Below are positions 1-10,109 of a stretch of 59,514 bases of DNA, in pieces; the stretch's first letter is position 1; each line of letters begins with the position of its first letter. Under the pieces are notes generated by a model, which had not been told where the DNA came from, made no database searches, and was given only the letters and a program-made list of their open reading frames with translations. This DNA is from Prevotella sp. (GTDB lineage: Bacteria > Bacteroidota > Bacteroidia > Bacteroidales > Bacteroidaceae). The stretch covers positions 1-59,514 of the forward strand of contig JAFRMM010000032.1 in assembly GCA_017430675.1 (NCBI GenBank). The letters run 5' to 3'. A program made the translations under genes and the position numbers.

Positions 1-1329
<1,329 letters not shown>

Positions 1330-1339
1330 TTTTAATTAT

Positions 1340-1365
1340 CAATTTTCAATTTTCAATTCTCAATT
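1340..1365 (-). repeat. 7-bp tandem array at gene junction
   Basis: On the minus strand the gap between the porin stop codon and the symporter ATG is almost entirely four copies of a 7-bp unit of the form GAnAATT. The array touches the porin TAA. It is one of several such stop-to-start arrays in this window. Confidence 0.85.
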
Positions 1366-2455
1366 AGAACGCCACTTGCACCTGTGCCTGCAGCCAGTCA
1401 TAATCCTTCGAACTGATGTTCTCGCCACAGAGGCAACGGGTGTATTGCAGTTGCACACGGCACTTCTTATAGAACCAGTACTGCAGACCCAGCGTCAGGT
1501 TCGTCTGATCCCAGCCATCCACCTTCGTATTACGGTCGAAGGTCTCACCACTGGCCACGATGTCAAGGGCATCCACCACAGGGATGGAAGTGGTCACATA
1601 ACCACCACGACTGCCTACCTCCCCATCCTTACCGCCGAGCCACTCTGCTCTCACGCTCAACGGACGGGCTTCCTTATATTTCGCAGGTGAATAAGGTGCC
1701 GACTTATACTCTGCACCCACACTGTAACGGTTTCGCTTGTAATTGTCGCCAACCTGGATATCAGGGTTCCAGGCAGCAGTACCCACGGCACAGCCAGTGC
1801 CCAGATAACCAGAGGCCACAAAACGGAGCCCTGGCATCGGACGTACTTCAAGTTTGGCGATAAAGTCCTTTTGGTTGTTCTGGTCCTTACGGTTGATGCC
1901 CTGTCCACTCATCAGGGCGAGTTCATAGTGGAACAATCCCTTCGCCAGGTCACCATAGATCTCCAGACCCATGTCACGGCCATAGTTCACACCATTCAGG
2001 GGATCTGGTCCCTCACCAGCCAGATAGAGCACTGCCTGTGAATAGACATCGATCAGTTCGAGTTGCGTGGGAGAAAGCGGATTCTCCATCGAATAGGAAT
2101 GCTTGAACTGTCCCAGACGGACGGTCAGGGCATTGTCGTTGGAGATCCTGTAGTCGGTGTAGTATTCCTGAACCACGCTGGAGAAATCGTGCATAAACAT
2201 AAACGACCAGCGGTCAGTGATGCGTGCTTTTGCCCATAGCAGGGTGCGTTTAAGGTTGTAGGCGTTTTGGGCTTTCCCGTTGGGATTCTGATACGACCAG
2301 CCTCCCTGTGCATAGCCATTAAGAGTGATTCTACTTGTGAAATCCTTCAACCAGTCGGTTTCACCATTTTTCTTTTGTTGCCCCATGGCTGCAACACTAC
2401 TGAACACTGCCAGCATCACTGCCAGTGTTCTCACTTTGCAAGTTTTAAGTTTCAT
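1364..2455 (-). CDS. Phosphate-selective porin O/P-like outer-membrane protein
   Basis: 363 aa. The start is placed at the ATG at 2455 because it opens a clean signal peptide (MKLKTCKVRTLAVMLAVFSS, then VAAMGQ), whereas the longer reading frame adds an unlikely 21-residue leader that runs back to the promoter. The mature part alternates short amphipathic strands with aromatic girdles (for example SYSMENPLSPTQLELIDVYS and LTLGLQYWFYKKCRVQLQYT) and ends in phenylalanine, as outer-membrane beta-barrels do. This fits the OprO/OprP porin family; solute preference is unknown. It has its own promoter 40 bp upstream and is followed by the symporter. Confidence 0.8.
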   Translation of the reverse strand: MKLKTCKVRTLAVMLAVFSSVAAMGQQKKNGETDWLKDFTSRITLNGYAQGGWSYQNPNGKAQNAYNLKRTLLWAKARITDRWSFMFMHDFSSVVQEYYTDYRISNDNALTVRLGQFKHSYSMENPLSPTQLELIDVYSQAVLYLAGEGPDPLNGVNYGRDMGLEIYGDLAKGLFHYELALMSGQGINRKDQNNQKDFIAKLEVRPMPGLRFVASGYLGTGCAVGTAAWNPDIQVGDNYKRNRYSVGAEYKSAPYSPAKYKEARPLSVRAEWLGGKDGEVGSRGGYVTTSIPVVDALDIVASGETFDRNTKVDGWDQTNLTLGLQYWFYKKCRVQLQYTRCLCGENISSKDYDWLQAQVQVAF

Positions 2456-2495
2456 TTTGTCATGTTTTAAAAAGAAAATTTGATTCTTGCGTCGG

Positions 2496-2527
2496 CAAAA
2501 GTACAACAATTCTTGCAAACAGACAAA
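2496..2527 (-). promoter_or_regulatory. Bacteroidetes-type promoter for the porin
   Basis: On the minus strand, -33 TTTG (2527-2524), 20-bp spacer, -7 TACTTTTG (2503-2496). It matches the Bacteroidetes primary sigma consensus in sequence and spacing. Confidence 0.75.
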
Positions 2528-2548
2528 ACAATCGGCAGAAAACTTACG

Positions 2549-3661
2549 TTATTGATTGATTTTCTTAGTTTCGATGCGTTTGGCCTTGGTTTCAGAGGCC
2601 TCTGACAGTTTTCCCTTCAGGTATTGTTCGATGACAAGTCCTGCCATCGGCGCAGCCAGATCGGCACCAAACCCACCATGTTCCACATACACGGCAATAG
2701 CGATCTTGGGATCGTTCATGGGGGCAAAGGCGATAAAGGCGGAATGATCCTCACCAGGATTCTCAATGGTGCCCGTCTTACCACAGATGGGATAAGTGGT
2801 CTTGACACAGGTAGCCGTTCCCTTTTCCACCGCGAGGCGCATGCCCTCGATAACAGGCGCATAGGCTTCCTTTACCACCTTTGTCTGGCGCTTGGTGAGA
2901 TAGCGCTGATTCTTTGTATCCTTATGGATATGGGGCACGTAGTACCACCCGCGATTGGCAATGGTCACAGCCAGATTACAGAGTTGCAAGGGAGTACAGG
3001 TGACATCACCCTGTCCCATGCCTGCCCACCAGATGGTCTTACCGTCCCAGCCGTCCTTATAGCGGCGGTTCAGGTAATCAGCACCAGCCAGTAGGCCACC
3101 CTGTTCACCTTGTATATCAATATGCATGGGACCACCCAATCCCATCGACTGCATATACGAGCGCCAAGTGGTGATTGCTTCATCCTTCGACTCGTACATA
3201 AAATCGTCGTTTACCATCGAGGCGAAGGTCATCAGGAACCACGTGTTACAACTCTGGGCGATGGCATCCTTCAGGGCCAGTGGCGAACGGTGCTTATGGC
3301 ATCCCACCTTAATATTGCCGTCCGTAATCCCGTTATTGCATTCGACAGTGGTCTCTGGGGTAATGATACCCTCTGAGAGCAGCGTCAGTGCCTGAGCCGT
3401 CTTGAACGTAGAACCTGGCGCATTCGGCTTACCGATAGCCTGACGCACGTCACTACCATTGGGCGTGTTCGTGGCTATACAAAGGATCTCACCATTGGCA
3501 GGGTTGATGGCCACAATGGCGCCAGTCTTCCCCTTCAGCAATCGCTCTCCAAGTTGCTGTAGTATAGGCCGTATGGTTAAGGGACCATCCGTTGGCAACC
3601 CTTGAGCCCATGTCGTCAGACTGACCAACGAAAGGATGATAAATATCAGACGTCCCTTCAT
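2549..3661 (-). CDS. Penicillin-binding transpeptidase domain protein, short form
   Basis: 370 aa, exported (signal peptide MKGRLIFIILSLVSLTTWAQ). It carries all three transpeptidase motifs: STFK with the nucleophile at Ser84, SCN at 137-139 and KTGT at 295-298, in FtsI/PBP2-like order. The usual class B PBP has a 150-250 residue N-terminal pedestal and a membrane anchor, and both are absent: the catalytic domain starts almost directly after the signal peptide. The likely role is cross-linking of peptidoglycan or a beta-lactam-sensing activity in the periplasm (inference). It begins 2 nt after queF, so it sits at the end of the queuosine-related operon downstream of the preQ1 riboswitch. Confidence 0.85.
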   Translation of the reverse strand: MKGRLIFIILSLVSLTTWAQGLPTDGPLTIRPILQQLGERLLKGKTGAIVAINPANGEILCIATNTPNGSDVRQAIGKPNAPGSTFKTAQALTLLSEGIITPETTVECNNGITDGNIKVGCHKHRSPLALKDAIAQSCNTWFLMTFASMVNDDFMYESKDEAITTWRSYMQSMGLGGPMHIDIQGEQGGLLAGADYLNRRYKDGWDGKTIWWAGMGQGDVTCTPLQLCNLAVTIANRGWYYVPHIHKDTKNQRYLTKRQTKVVKEAYAPVIEGMRLAVEKGTATCVKTTYPICGKTGTIENPGEDHSAFIAFAPMNDPKIAIAVYVEHGGFGADLAAPMAGLVIEQYLKGKLSEASETKAKRIETKKINQ

Positions 3662-3663
3662 AT

Positions 3664-4137
3664 TTACACATTACTAACAGAGATCATCTGATGATTCATA
3701 AGACGCTGTTCAGCCAACTGGGCATATTTGGTATCAGGACGCCCATAGTTAGCATAGGGATAGATGGAGATGCCACCACGGGGCGTGAAGAGACCGATGA
3801 CCTCAATGTACTTAGGATCCATCAGTTTTACCAGGTCCTTCATGATGGTATTCACACAGTCCTCGTGGAAATCACCATGGTTACGGAAACTGAACAGGTA
3901 TAGTTTCAGACTCTTACTCTCCACCATCCGTTCACCTGGGATATAGAGAATCTTGATCTCTGCGAAATCAGGCTGTCCTGTAATCGGACAGAGGGAGGTG
4001 AACTCAGGGCAGTTGAACTGCACCCAATAGTCATTGTCAGGATGTTTGTTCACAAACGTCTCCAGCACTTCCGGCTCATAGTCCATGCGATACTCCGTCT
4101 TTCTGCCAAGGGCTTTCAGGTTGTCATCTTCTCTCAT
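3664..4137 (-). CDS. queF: NADPH-dependent 7-cyano-7-deazaguanine reductase
   Basis: 157 aa, the short unimodular QueF form. It reduces preQ0 to preQ1 in queuosine biosynthesis. Visible hallmarks: the catalytic cysteine in [11 protein letters not shown] (Cys50), Asp57, the QueF motif ESKSLKLY (73-80) that binds NADPH, and Glu92 in the FHEDC segment. The Cys50/Asp57/Glu92 spacing matches the Bacillus enzyme. The ATG overlaps the yhhQ stop by 4 nt, indicating translational coupling. Regulated through the preQ1 riboswitch ahead of yhhQ. Confidence 0.97.
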   Translation of the reverse strand: MREDDNLKALGRKTEYRMDYEPEVLETFVNKHPDNDYWVQFNCPEFTSLCPITGQPDFAEIKILYIPGERMVESKSLKLYLFSFRNHGDFHEDCVNTIMKDLVKLMDPKYIEVIGLFTPRGGISIYPYANYGRPDTKYAQLAEQRLMNHQMISVSNV

Positions 4138-4826
4138 AGATCCTTTACTTTAAATATGTTATAAGCGATATCCCTGTCATATACATCCTCATGATCATGA
4201 GCCTTGGTAAACTTCACCACCCGGATGGTTATCGGTAAGGCGATCACCTCATAGAAACTCTTCAATAACACCTGTGTAATGACCAGCGAAGGCATCTCTT
4301 CCCAAGGCAACACGAAACTGAAGGCTAAGGGGAAGAAAATGATAGAGTCAGTAAGTTCGCCAAACACTGTACTGAGTATGGCACGAGCCGAGAAATTCTT
4401 CCCAGCAGACGACAGTTTCATTCGGCTCATGACATAGGCATTGATAAACGAGCCCGCGAGGAAAGCCACAAAAGAGGCAGCAGCAATGCGCGGAGCCAGA
4501 CCGAAGATCGCATGGAAGGCCTCATTGCGATCCCAATAGGATGCCCCAGGGATCCAGTCAGCCAGAGCACCCATGATCACAAAGAAGAAGTTCATGGCAA
4601 AGCCCAGCCAGATGAGGAGCCGTGTACGACGATAGCCCCACACCTCACAGACCACGTCATTGATAATGTAACTGACAGGGAACACCAATAGTCCGCCTGT
4701 GAAATTGGCGGGTCCCCACGAAATCTGCTTTGTCTCAAGTACGTTTGCCGTAATCAGACAGACGCAAAACAAGATGCTGTACAACATGAACAGCACGCTG
4801 ATCTTTTGTTCTTTTCTATTTTCCAT
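4134..4826 (-). CDS. yhhQ: Queuosine precursor transporter, YhhQ/DUF165 family
   Basis: 230 aa inner-membrane protein with about six hydrophobic segments. Typical YhhQ features include the early [12 protein letters not shown] segment, the [19 protein letters not shown] stretch with its conserved acidic residues, and the [14 protein letters not shown] helix. The family imports queuosine precursors such as preQ0/preQ1. That role is strongly supported here by the preQ1 riboswitch directly upstream and by the overlapping queF gene downstream. The start ATG lies 3 nt after the riboswitch pseudoknot. Confidence 0.93.
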   Translation of the reverse strand: MENRKEQKISVLFMLYSILFCVCLITANVLETKQISWGPANFTGGLLVFPVSYIINDVVCEVWGYRRTRLLIWLGFAMNFFFVIMGALADWIPGASYWDRNEAFHAIFGLAPRIAAASFVAFLAGSFINAYVMSRMKLSSAGKNFSARAILSTVFGELTDSIIFFPLAFSFVLPWEEMPSLVITQVLLKSFYEVIALPITIRVVKFTKAHDHEDVYDRDIAYNIFKVKDL

Positions 4827-4829
4827 TTT

Positions 4830-4865
4830 CTTGTTTTGTTAAAGGGGGTTGAGCAAGTACCCCTG
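4830..4865 (-). promoter_or_regulatory. preQ1-I riboswitch
   Basis: The 47-nt gap between yrbG and yhhQ folds as an H-type pseudoknot. P1 is AGGGG (4864-4860) with CCCCT (4847-4843). The loop UACUUGCUCAA matches the preQ1-I loop consensus (UUCUAGCUACA in Bacillus). The A-rich tail UUUAACAAAACAAG is nearly identical to that of the Thermoanaerobacter tengcongensis preQ1 riboswitch. P2 pairs CUUG (4857-4854) with CAAG (4833-4830). CAAG sits 3 nt before the yhhQ ATG, so ligand binding should hide the ribosome landing site (translational control). No promoter is visible between yrbG and this element. Confidence 0.9.
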
Positions 4866-4873
4866 TGTTTTTA

Positions 4874-5857
4874 CTATAACAGATAGAGCAGCCAGGCCAT
4901 ATAGCCCAGGAAGCCCAGGATAAGCAACGTTCCCTCCCTACGCGAGACCGAATATTTGGTGTAGGCGAAGAGCCAGAGAATACCGACACTCACCAGCATC
5001 ATCATCAGATCGACAATGGTAATACCCATGATTCGCATGGGATGAACAACCGATGTCAAGCCTAGAACCAAAAGGATATTAAAGACATTGGATCCCAACA
5101 CATTACCAATGGCAATGGCAGATCGCCCTTTATATGCAGCCACCACACTCGTAGCCAACTCTGGCAATGAGGTTCCCCCTGCCACAATGGTCAGGCCAAC
5201 GACACTCTGACGAACCCCATAGCGATAGGCTACATACGAGGCAGCATCCACAAAAAGACGACTACCAATGATCAGACAGGCCAGTCCCAAGACGATGAAA
5301 GACAAATCACGCCAGAGATGGGAGAAATCATTGGGCAGTTCACTGTTCTCATCGAGTTCCTCTTCTGTAGGCATCAACCCTTCTTTCTTAGCACTACGGA
5401 AGGTGTAGATCATGAAAATCATGAAACCTGTCAGGAGGATAACTCCGTCGGAACGACTAATCTCATTTCCCCAGAGGTGAGGAGAATCCATATCGTCGAA
5501 ACATAGTATGAACAACAGGAAGGAGGCCGCCACTGCAAAAGGTATATCTTTTTTCACCGTAGAATGGGAAACAGCCATCGGTGCCACGACAGCAGAGCAG
5601 CCAACAATCAGCATCGTGTTAAATATATTCGAGCCGAGGACATTACCCACGGCCAGATCTGAGGTACCCTTGAAAGCAGACACCATACTGACGAATAATT
5701 CTGGCGCAGAAGTACCGGCAGCCACGATAGTCAAACCGATGACAATCTCTGGCACATGCATACCACGCGCCAGGCAAGAGGCTCCTTCCGTCAGTCTGTC
5801 TGCTCCCCACAACACGAGGGCCACACCTACAATGATATAAACGATATTGATCAACAT
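4874..5857 (-). CDS. yrbG: Calcium/sodium antiporter, CaCA family
   Basis: 327 aa, about ten membrane segments. The two inverted alpha repeats of the CaCA superfamily are clear: GTSAPELFVSMVSAF plus GNVLGSNIFNTMLIVG in the N-half, and GGTSLPELATSVVAAYKG plus GNVLGSNVFNILLVLG in the C-half. These carry the acidic residues that bind cations. An acidic cytoplasmic loop (PTEEELDENSELPNDF) separates the halves. Exchanges Ca2+ for Na+ at the inner membrane (family knowledge). It starts 5 nt after hslR and precedes the riboswitch. Confidence 0.93.
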   Translation of the reverse strand: MLINIVYIIVGVALVLWGADRLTEGASCLARGMHVPEIVIGLTIVAAGTSAPELFVSMVSAFKGTSDLAVGNVLGSNIFNTMLIVGCSAVVAPMAVSHSTVKKDIPFAVAASFLLFILCFDDMDSPHLWGNEISRSDGVILLTGFMIFMIYTFRSAKKEGLMPTEEELDENSELPNDFSHLWRDLSFIVLGLACLIIGSRLFVDAASYVAYRYGVRQSVVGLTIVAGGTSLPELATSVVAAYKGRSAIAIGNVLGSNVFNILLVLGLTSVVHPMRIMGITIVDLMMMLVSVGILWLFAYTKYSVSRREGTLLILGFLGYMAWLLYLL

Positions 5858-5862
5858 AGTCT

Positions 5863-6249
5863 TTATTCCATTTCGTTAATAAACGCATCCATGGCACGCC
5901 TGTCTTTCTTCGTAGGTCGTCCTGTTCCACGAGCCCTATCCACGAAACCGCTGATACGGTTCATCTCCAGCAGTTCATACTGGTCAGGCGTCGTCATATT
6001 CTCGTAAATCTCTGGCAGAAGTTTCGCTCCTACCCTTTGTTCGATAGTCTTCAGGATCTTAAATGAATATGTCACTGGTGGTTTCCGCACAGCGACCACC
6101 TCACCTACTTTCACCATGTGAGAAGGTTTGACGTTTATGCCCTGAATGGTCACCCGACCATTCTTACAGGCATCGACAGCGATGGAGCGTGTCTTGAAGA
6201 TACGCGCCGCCCACAGCCATTTATCGATACGAGCAACCTCACCCATCAC
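5863..6249 (-). CDS. hslR: S4-domain RNA-binding protein, Hsp15-like
   Basis: 128 aa. Opens with the S4 RNA-binding fold ([17 protein letters not shown], then [20 protein letters not shown]) and ends with the basic tail [14 protein letters not shown] typical of HslR/Hsp15. In E. coli that protein binds stalled 50S subunits still carrying nascent chains. Two in-frame ATGs (6249 and 6246) are both possible starts. It overlaps the end of pth by 11 nt, and its work on ribosome rescue fits with pth and rplY upstream. Confidence 0.9.
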   Translation of the reverse strand: MMGEVARIDKWLWAARIFKTRSIAVDACKNGRVTIQGINVKPSHMVKVGEVVAVRKPPVTYSFKILKTIEQRVGAKLLPEIYENMTTPDQYELLEMNRISGFVDRARGTGRPTKKDRRAMDAFINEME

Positions 6250-6832
6250 TTTTCACCTCTCTCTTTTTTCCCAACTTGTTATACTGGTTCATCGTGATGT
6301 CAATCCCCGCCAGCACAAAACTCCTGATGATCTCCACACCAAGGTCGATGCTGGGCTGAAGCACCTTGAGATCCTCCTCATCATACTTCCCCAGCACCCA
6401 ATCGACCTGCATGCCCTGGGGAAAATCATTGCCAATACCCATGCGCAGCCTGGCATAGTCCTGACCAATCAATTGCTGGATATGCCCCAGCCCATTATGG
6501 CCGCCATTGGATCCTCCCGCCTTCAGACGGAACGACCCTAAGGGAAGCGCCACATCATCACTGATTACCAGTAAACGACTCTGCTCTATATTCTCCTTAT
6601 TCAGCCAATAGCGCACGGCATTACCGCTAAGATTCATAAACGTAGAGGGTTTGAGCAAGAATACCTTCCGGCCTTTGAGTGACGTCTCCGCCACAAAGCC
6701 ATAGCGCCGGTCTTCAAAATGAATATTGGACGCCTTTGCAAAGGCATCCAATACCATAAAACCTGTATTGTGGCGGGTCAGTTCGTATTCATCACCGACA
6801 TTCCCCAAGCCAACAATCAAATACTTGTCCAT
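6239..6832 (-). CDS. pth: Peptidyl-tRNA hydrolase
   Basis: 197 aa, standard length. It releases peptides from peptidyl-tRNAs that drop off the ribosome. All signature residues are present: [17 protein letters not shown] with Asn11 and the catalytic His21, FMNLSG (65-70), the Asp pair at 92-93, and [12 protein letters not shown] with Asn113. The start ATG is 17 nt after rplY. The gene order rplY-pth is common in bacteria. Confidence 0.97.
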   Translation of the reverse strand: MDKYLIVGLGNVGDEYELTRHNTGFMVLDAFAKASNIHFEDRRYGFVAETSLKGRKVFLLKPSTFMNLSGNAVRYWLNKENIEQSRLLVISDDVALPLGSFRLKAGGSNGGHNGLGHIQQLIGQDYARLRMGIGNDFPQGMQVDWVLGKYDEEDLKVLQPSIDLGVEIIRSFVLAGIDITMNQYNKLGKKREVKSDG

Positions 6833-6849
6833 TCCCTATCGTTTAGGAA

Positions 6850-7458
6850 TTACTCAGCAGCCTCATCTTCACCTGCTGCAGCAGCAGAACGAGAAGCACG
6901 CGTAGCCTTCACTGAGCAAACAACGACCTGAGCGGGAGTTGCGATCTGCAGACCCTCGAAGTTCAGTTCAGCCACCTTGATGGCCTTACCCAACTTCAGT
7001 TCCGTCACATCAATCTCCAGCACCTCAGGAATCTGCTTATAGGGAGCCGTTACGTTCAGCAGACGTACAGCCTGATTCAGACGACCACCATCACGTACAC
7101 CCTGAGCATGACCAACCAGTTTCACGGGGATACCAATCGTGATAGGCTTGGTCTCATTGACCTCGTAGAAATCGATATGGAGCACTGCATCTGTTGTCGG
7201 GTGGAACTGGATCTCTCTCATCACAGCCTTATGGGGCTCGCCATCGATTGTCAGATTCACGACATACACGTCGGGAGAATAGACCACCTTGCGGAGTTGG
7301 GCTGCGGGGATAGCAAACGACAGAGCCTCGGGGAGACCCTTCTCGTCTTTCTTCTCACCATAAAGGTTACATGGAACAAGGCCCTCCTTGCGGATTTCCT
7401 TTGCGGCTTTCTTGCCTGTAGTGGCACGCTTCTGGCCACTAACGCTCATTTCTTTCAT
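6850..7458 (-). CDS. rplY: 50S ribosomal protein L25/general stress protein Ctc
   Basis: 202 aa, the long TL5/Ctc form: an N-terminal L25 domain that binds 5S rRNA (RATTGKKAAKEIRKEGLVPC, later FHPTTDAVLHIDFYEV) followed by the Ctc beta domain (IPVKLVGHAQGVRDGGRLNQ). An Ala/Glu-rich tail closes the protein. It is the first gene of the long minus-strand operon that runs to the transpeptidase. Its promoter faces that of nusB in a 252-bp divergent intergenic region. Confidence 0.95.
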   Translation of the reverse strand: MKEMSVSGQKRATTGKKAAKEIRKEGLVPCNLYGEKKDEKGLPEALSFAIPAAQLRKVVYSPDVYVVNLTIDGEPHKAVMREIQFHPTTDAVLHIDFYEVNETKPITIGIPVKLVGHAQGVRDGGRLNQAVRLLNVTAPYKQIPEVLEIDVTELKLGKAIKVAELNFEGLQIATPAQVVVCSVKATRASRSAAAAGEDEAAE

Positions 7459-7543
7459 AACTGTGTTACTCTAAATTAAGTTAATTACCAATGCTTAATT
7501 CACCATCACACGAAAAATCGTAGTGCTTTGAGAAAAAGCGGTG

Positions 7544-7551
7544 CAAAGGTA
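7544..7551 (-). promoter_or_regulatory. -7 box for the rplY operon
   Basis: TACCTTTG on the minus strand, 86 bp before the rplY ATG. The -33 region is not a clear TTTG. The rest of 7459-7710 is AT-rich and holds no gene. Confidence 0.55.
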
Positions 7552-7622
7552 CAACAAAAAAGTGAAAAGCATGAAGAGAGAAGTGAAATTTTTCAATTTT
7601 AACGTATTTTTCCTGCTTTTTC

Positions 7623-7653
7623 TTGCAGAATCATGGAAAAATAGTTACCTTTG
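7623..7653 (+). promoter_or_regulatory. Promoter for nusB operon
   Basis: TTG at 7623-7625, 20-bp spacer, TACCTTTG at 7646-7653. It diverges from the rplY promoter, so two translation/transcription operons share one control region. Confidence 0.7.
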
Positions 7654-7710
7654 CACTTCAGAAATAATAAAACAATAGAACATCATTCATTAATTTAAGC
7701 ATCAAGTGAG

Positions 7711-8799
7711 ATGATCAATAGGGAAATTATCAGAATCAAGATTGTTCAGTTAACCTATGCTTACTATCAAAACGGTAACAAGAACATCGACTCGGCTGAA
7801 AAGGAACTTTTCTTCAGTCTGTCAAAGGCATATGACCTTTACAACTATCTGTTGGCGCTCGTCGTGGCCATCACGAAGGAGGCCGGACGCAGACTGGAAG
7901 TAGCACAGGCCCGTGCCAAGCGTGAAGGGACACCAGAGCCCTCGCAGAAATTCGTATTCAACCGCTTTGCCCTGCAACTGGGAGAGAATAAGGCGCTCCA
8001 GGAGTTCTTGAGCACCCAGAAGTTCTCATGGGAAGACTCCGCCGTCTTCCTGGGACAGATTCTTGAGACCATTGAAAGCAGTGAGATATACCAGAACTAT
8101 ATGAACAATGAGGAGGACTCCTACGACGCCGACCGCGAACTGTGGCGGAAACTCTATAAGACCTTCATTATGGACAATGCAGACTTGGATGCCATCCTCG
8201 AGGATCAGAGCCTTTATTGGAACGACGACAAGGAAATCGTCGATACCTTTGTACTGAAGACTATCAAGCGATTCAAGGAGCATAACGGTGCTAAGGAGGA
8301 ACTCCTGCCTGAATGGGATAGCGAGGAAGAGAAAGACTTCGCCCGTAAGTTGTTCCGTGCCGCCATTCTCAATGCCGACCAGTATCAGCGCTATATGAGT
8401 GAGGCATCACGCAACTGGGACTTCTCCCGTCTGGCCTATATGGACGTGATCCTCATGCAGATCGCCATCGCAGAGATGATGACTTTCCCCAATGTGCCCA
8501 TCAGCGTGAGCATCAATGAATACGTGGATATCGCCAAACTATACTCCACCAGGAAGAGCGGCGGATATATCAACGGTATGCTCGATGCCATCGCCCGTAA
8601 CCTGATACAGACAGGACGGCTGATGAAATACATGGAGCCCAAGGAGACCAAAGGAACGAAAGGAAATAAGGAGAAAGGTGTCGTCCGTGTGGAGCAGGTA
8701 ACCTCAGATGGTCGTCCCAAGAAGATGAGACCCCGTATCAAGAAGAACGAAGGTCCCAAGACTGATTCAGAAGAAAAAAATAACACAAATAGATTATGA
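7711..8799 (+). CDS. nusB: Transcription antitermination factor NusB, long form
   Basis: 362 aa. NusB joins the NusA/NusE antitermination complex on rRNA leader boxes. The NusB fold is in the C-terminal half: FARKLFRAAILNADQYQRYM, then the conserved helix DVILMQIAIAEMMTFPNVPI followed by SVSINEYVDIAKLYSTRKSG and YINGMLDAIAR. Bacteroidetes NusB proteins carry an extra N-terminal helical region, which explains the length (E. coli NusB is 139 aa). The last 50 residues are Lys/Arg-rich and low in complexity, probably RNA-binding. Its stop overlaps the yajC start (ATGA). Confidence 0.93.
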   Translation: MINREIIRIKIVQLTYAYYQNGNKNIDSAEKELFFSLSKAYDLYNYLLALVVAITKEAGRRLEVAQARAKREGTPEPSQKFVFNRFALQLGENKALQEFLSTQKFSWEDSAVFLGQILETIESSEIYQNYMNNEEDSYDADRELWRKLYKTFIMDNADLDAILEDQSLYWNDDKEIVDTFVLKTIKRFKEHNGAKEELLPEWDSEEEKDFARKLFRAAILNADQYQRYMSEASRNWDFSRLAYMDVILMQIAIAEMMTFPNVPISVSINEYVDIAKLYSTRKSGGYINGMLDAIARNLIQTGRLMKYMEPKETKGTKGNKEKGVVRVEQVTSDGRPKKMRPRIKKNEGPKTDSEEKNNTNRL

Positions 8800-9113
8800 C
8801 AAGCATTATATTAGTTGCCCAGGCAGCACAAGGCAGCGGCATGAGTATGATTATCATGATGGTGGCTATCTTCGCCATTATGTATTTCTTCATGATCAAG
8901 CCCCAGCAGAAGAAGCAGAAAGAGATCCAGAAGTTCCAGAACGAGTTGACGGAAGGTACGGAAGTGGTGACTGGAGGAGGCATCCACGGTACGGTAAAGA
9001 GCATCGACCTCGCCAAGAACACGGTCGATGTGAAGATTGCCCGTGACGTGGTGGTCACCGTCGAGAAGACCTCCGTCTTCAGAGACATGTCCAGCGTCCC
9101 TGTTCAGAAATAA
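8796..9113 (+). CDS. yajC: Preprotein translocase subunit YajC
   Basis: 105 aa. One N-terminal transmembrane helix (SMIIMMVAIFAIMYFFMI) is followed by the YajC signature KPQQKKQKEIQKFQNEL and a small soluble domain (GTEVVTGGGIHGTVKSID). Auxiliary part of the SecDF-YajC complex at the inner membrane. Starts within the nusB stop codon. Confidence 0.96.
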   Translation: MTSIILVAQAAQGSGMSMIIMMVAIFAIMYFFMIKPQQKKQKEIQKFQNELTEGTEVVTGGGIHGTVKSIDLAKNTVDVKIARDVVVTVEKTSVFRDMSSVPVQK

Positions 9114-9125
9114 GGAACTCACGCG

Positions 9126-10109
9126 ATGGGCATGCGCAGACTATGGCAGTACATCAGGAACTTCCTGTTCAGTAAAATCAACAAGGAACTCCTGATTTTC
9201 CTGTTCTTTCTCGGACTCTCGGGAATCTTCTGGCTGTCGTTGACACTGAACGACACCTATGAGCAGGAGTTCTCCATTCCAGTGTCCATCGTTGATGTGC
9301 CAAAGAATGCCGTGCTCACCTCAGAGGAGACGGACACGGTGAGGATGACCATCCGCGATAAAGGCATCGTCCTGGCCGCCTATCGCTATGGCGACTATCT
9401 GAAGCACATCAATATCAATTTCAGGGACTACACTAAGAACAACGGTACAGGCAGCATCTCTGCACAGGATCTGCAGAAAATCGTCTATCAGCGTCTGCTG
9501 AGTGGATCAAAGATCATCAGTACCAAGCCCGACAAACTGGAGTTCTACTATAACTACGGCACAAAAAAGCAAGTGCCCGTCAGATGGAGCGGACGCGTCA
9601 TCCCTGAAGAACTGTATTTCATCTCACGCGTGGAATACTCGCCCGACAGCGTGACCATCTATGCCTCCGACGAGAAACTCGACAGTATCAATATGGTCTA
9701 TACGGAACCGCTCAACTACGCCAACTTCCGCGACACGCTGGAAGTGAACTGCCAACTCAGCAAGATCAGAGGCGTGAAGATGGTGCCAGACCATATCAAG
9801 ATCAGTTTCCTGACCGATGTACTCACAGAAGAGCGCATTGAGGGCATTCCCGTCAAAGGCATCAACATGCCTGAAGGAAAGTTACTGAGGACATTCCCCG
9901 CCAAGGTGGCCGTCAGTTTCGTGACGGGTGTCAGCGTCTATCGCAACCTCCGTCCTGAGGACTTCCTCGTGGTGGCTGACTATCAGGAAATCAAGCAGAA
10001 CCCCTCGGAGAAATGCCGTATCTACTTGAAGAACGTTCCTGCCGGCATCTCCAGGACCAAACTGGAGACCACCCTGGTGGATTATCTCATAGAATCGCAG
10101 GAAGAATAA
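9126..10109 (+). CDS. YbbR-like domain protein, CdaR family
   Basis: 327 aa. An N-terminal membrane helix (KELLIFLFFLGLSGIFWLSL) is followed by repeated YbbR-type beta domains (TYEQEFSIPVSIVDVPKNAV; KKQVPVRWSGRVIPEELYFI; RIEGIPVKGINMPEGKL). In Firmicutes such proteins (CdaR) regulate diadenylate cyclase; no cyclase gene lies nearby here, so function is unclear. The order nusB-yajC-ybbR-coaE is a recurrent Bacteroidetes arrangement. Its TAA shares one base with the coaE ATG. Confidence 0.85.
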   Translation: MGMRRLWQYIRNFLFSKINKELLIFLFFLGLSGIFWLSLTLNDTYEQEFSIPVSIVDVPKNAVLTSEETDTVRMTIRDKGIVLAAYRYGDYLKHININFRDYTKNNGTGSISAQDLQKIVYQRLLSGSKIISTKPDKLEFYYNYGTKKQVPVRWSGRVIPEELYFISRVEYSPDSVTIYASDEKLDSINMVYTEPLNYANFRDTLEVNCQLSKIRGVKMVPDHIKISFLTDVLTEERIEGIPVKGINMPEGKLLRTFPAKVAVSFVTGVSVYRNLRPEDFLVVADYQEIKQNPSEKCRIYLKNVPAGISRTKLETTLVDYLIESQEE

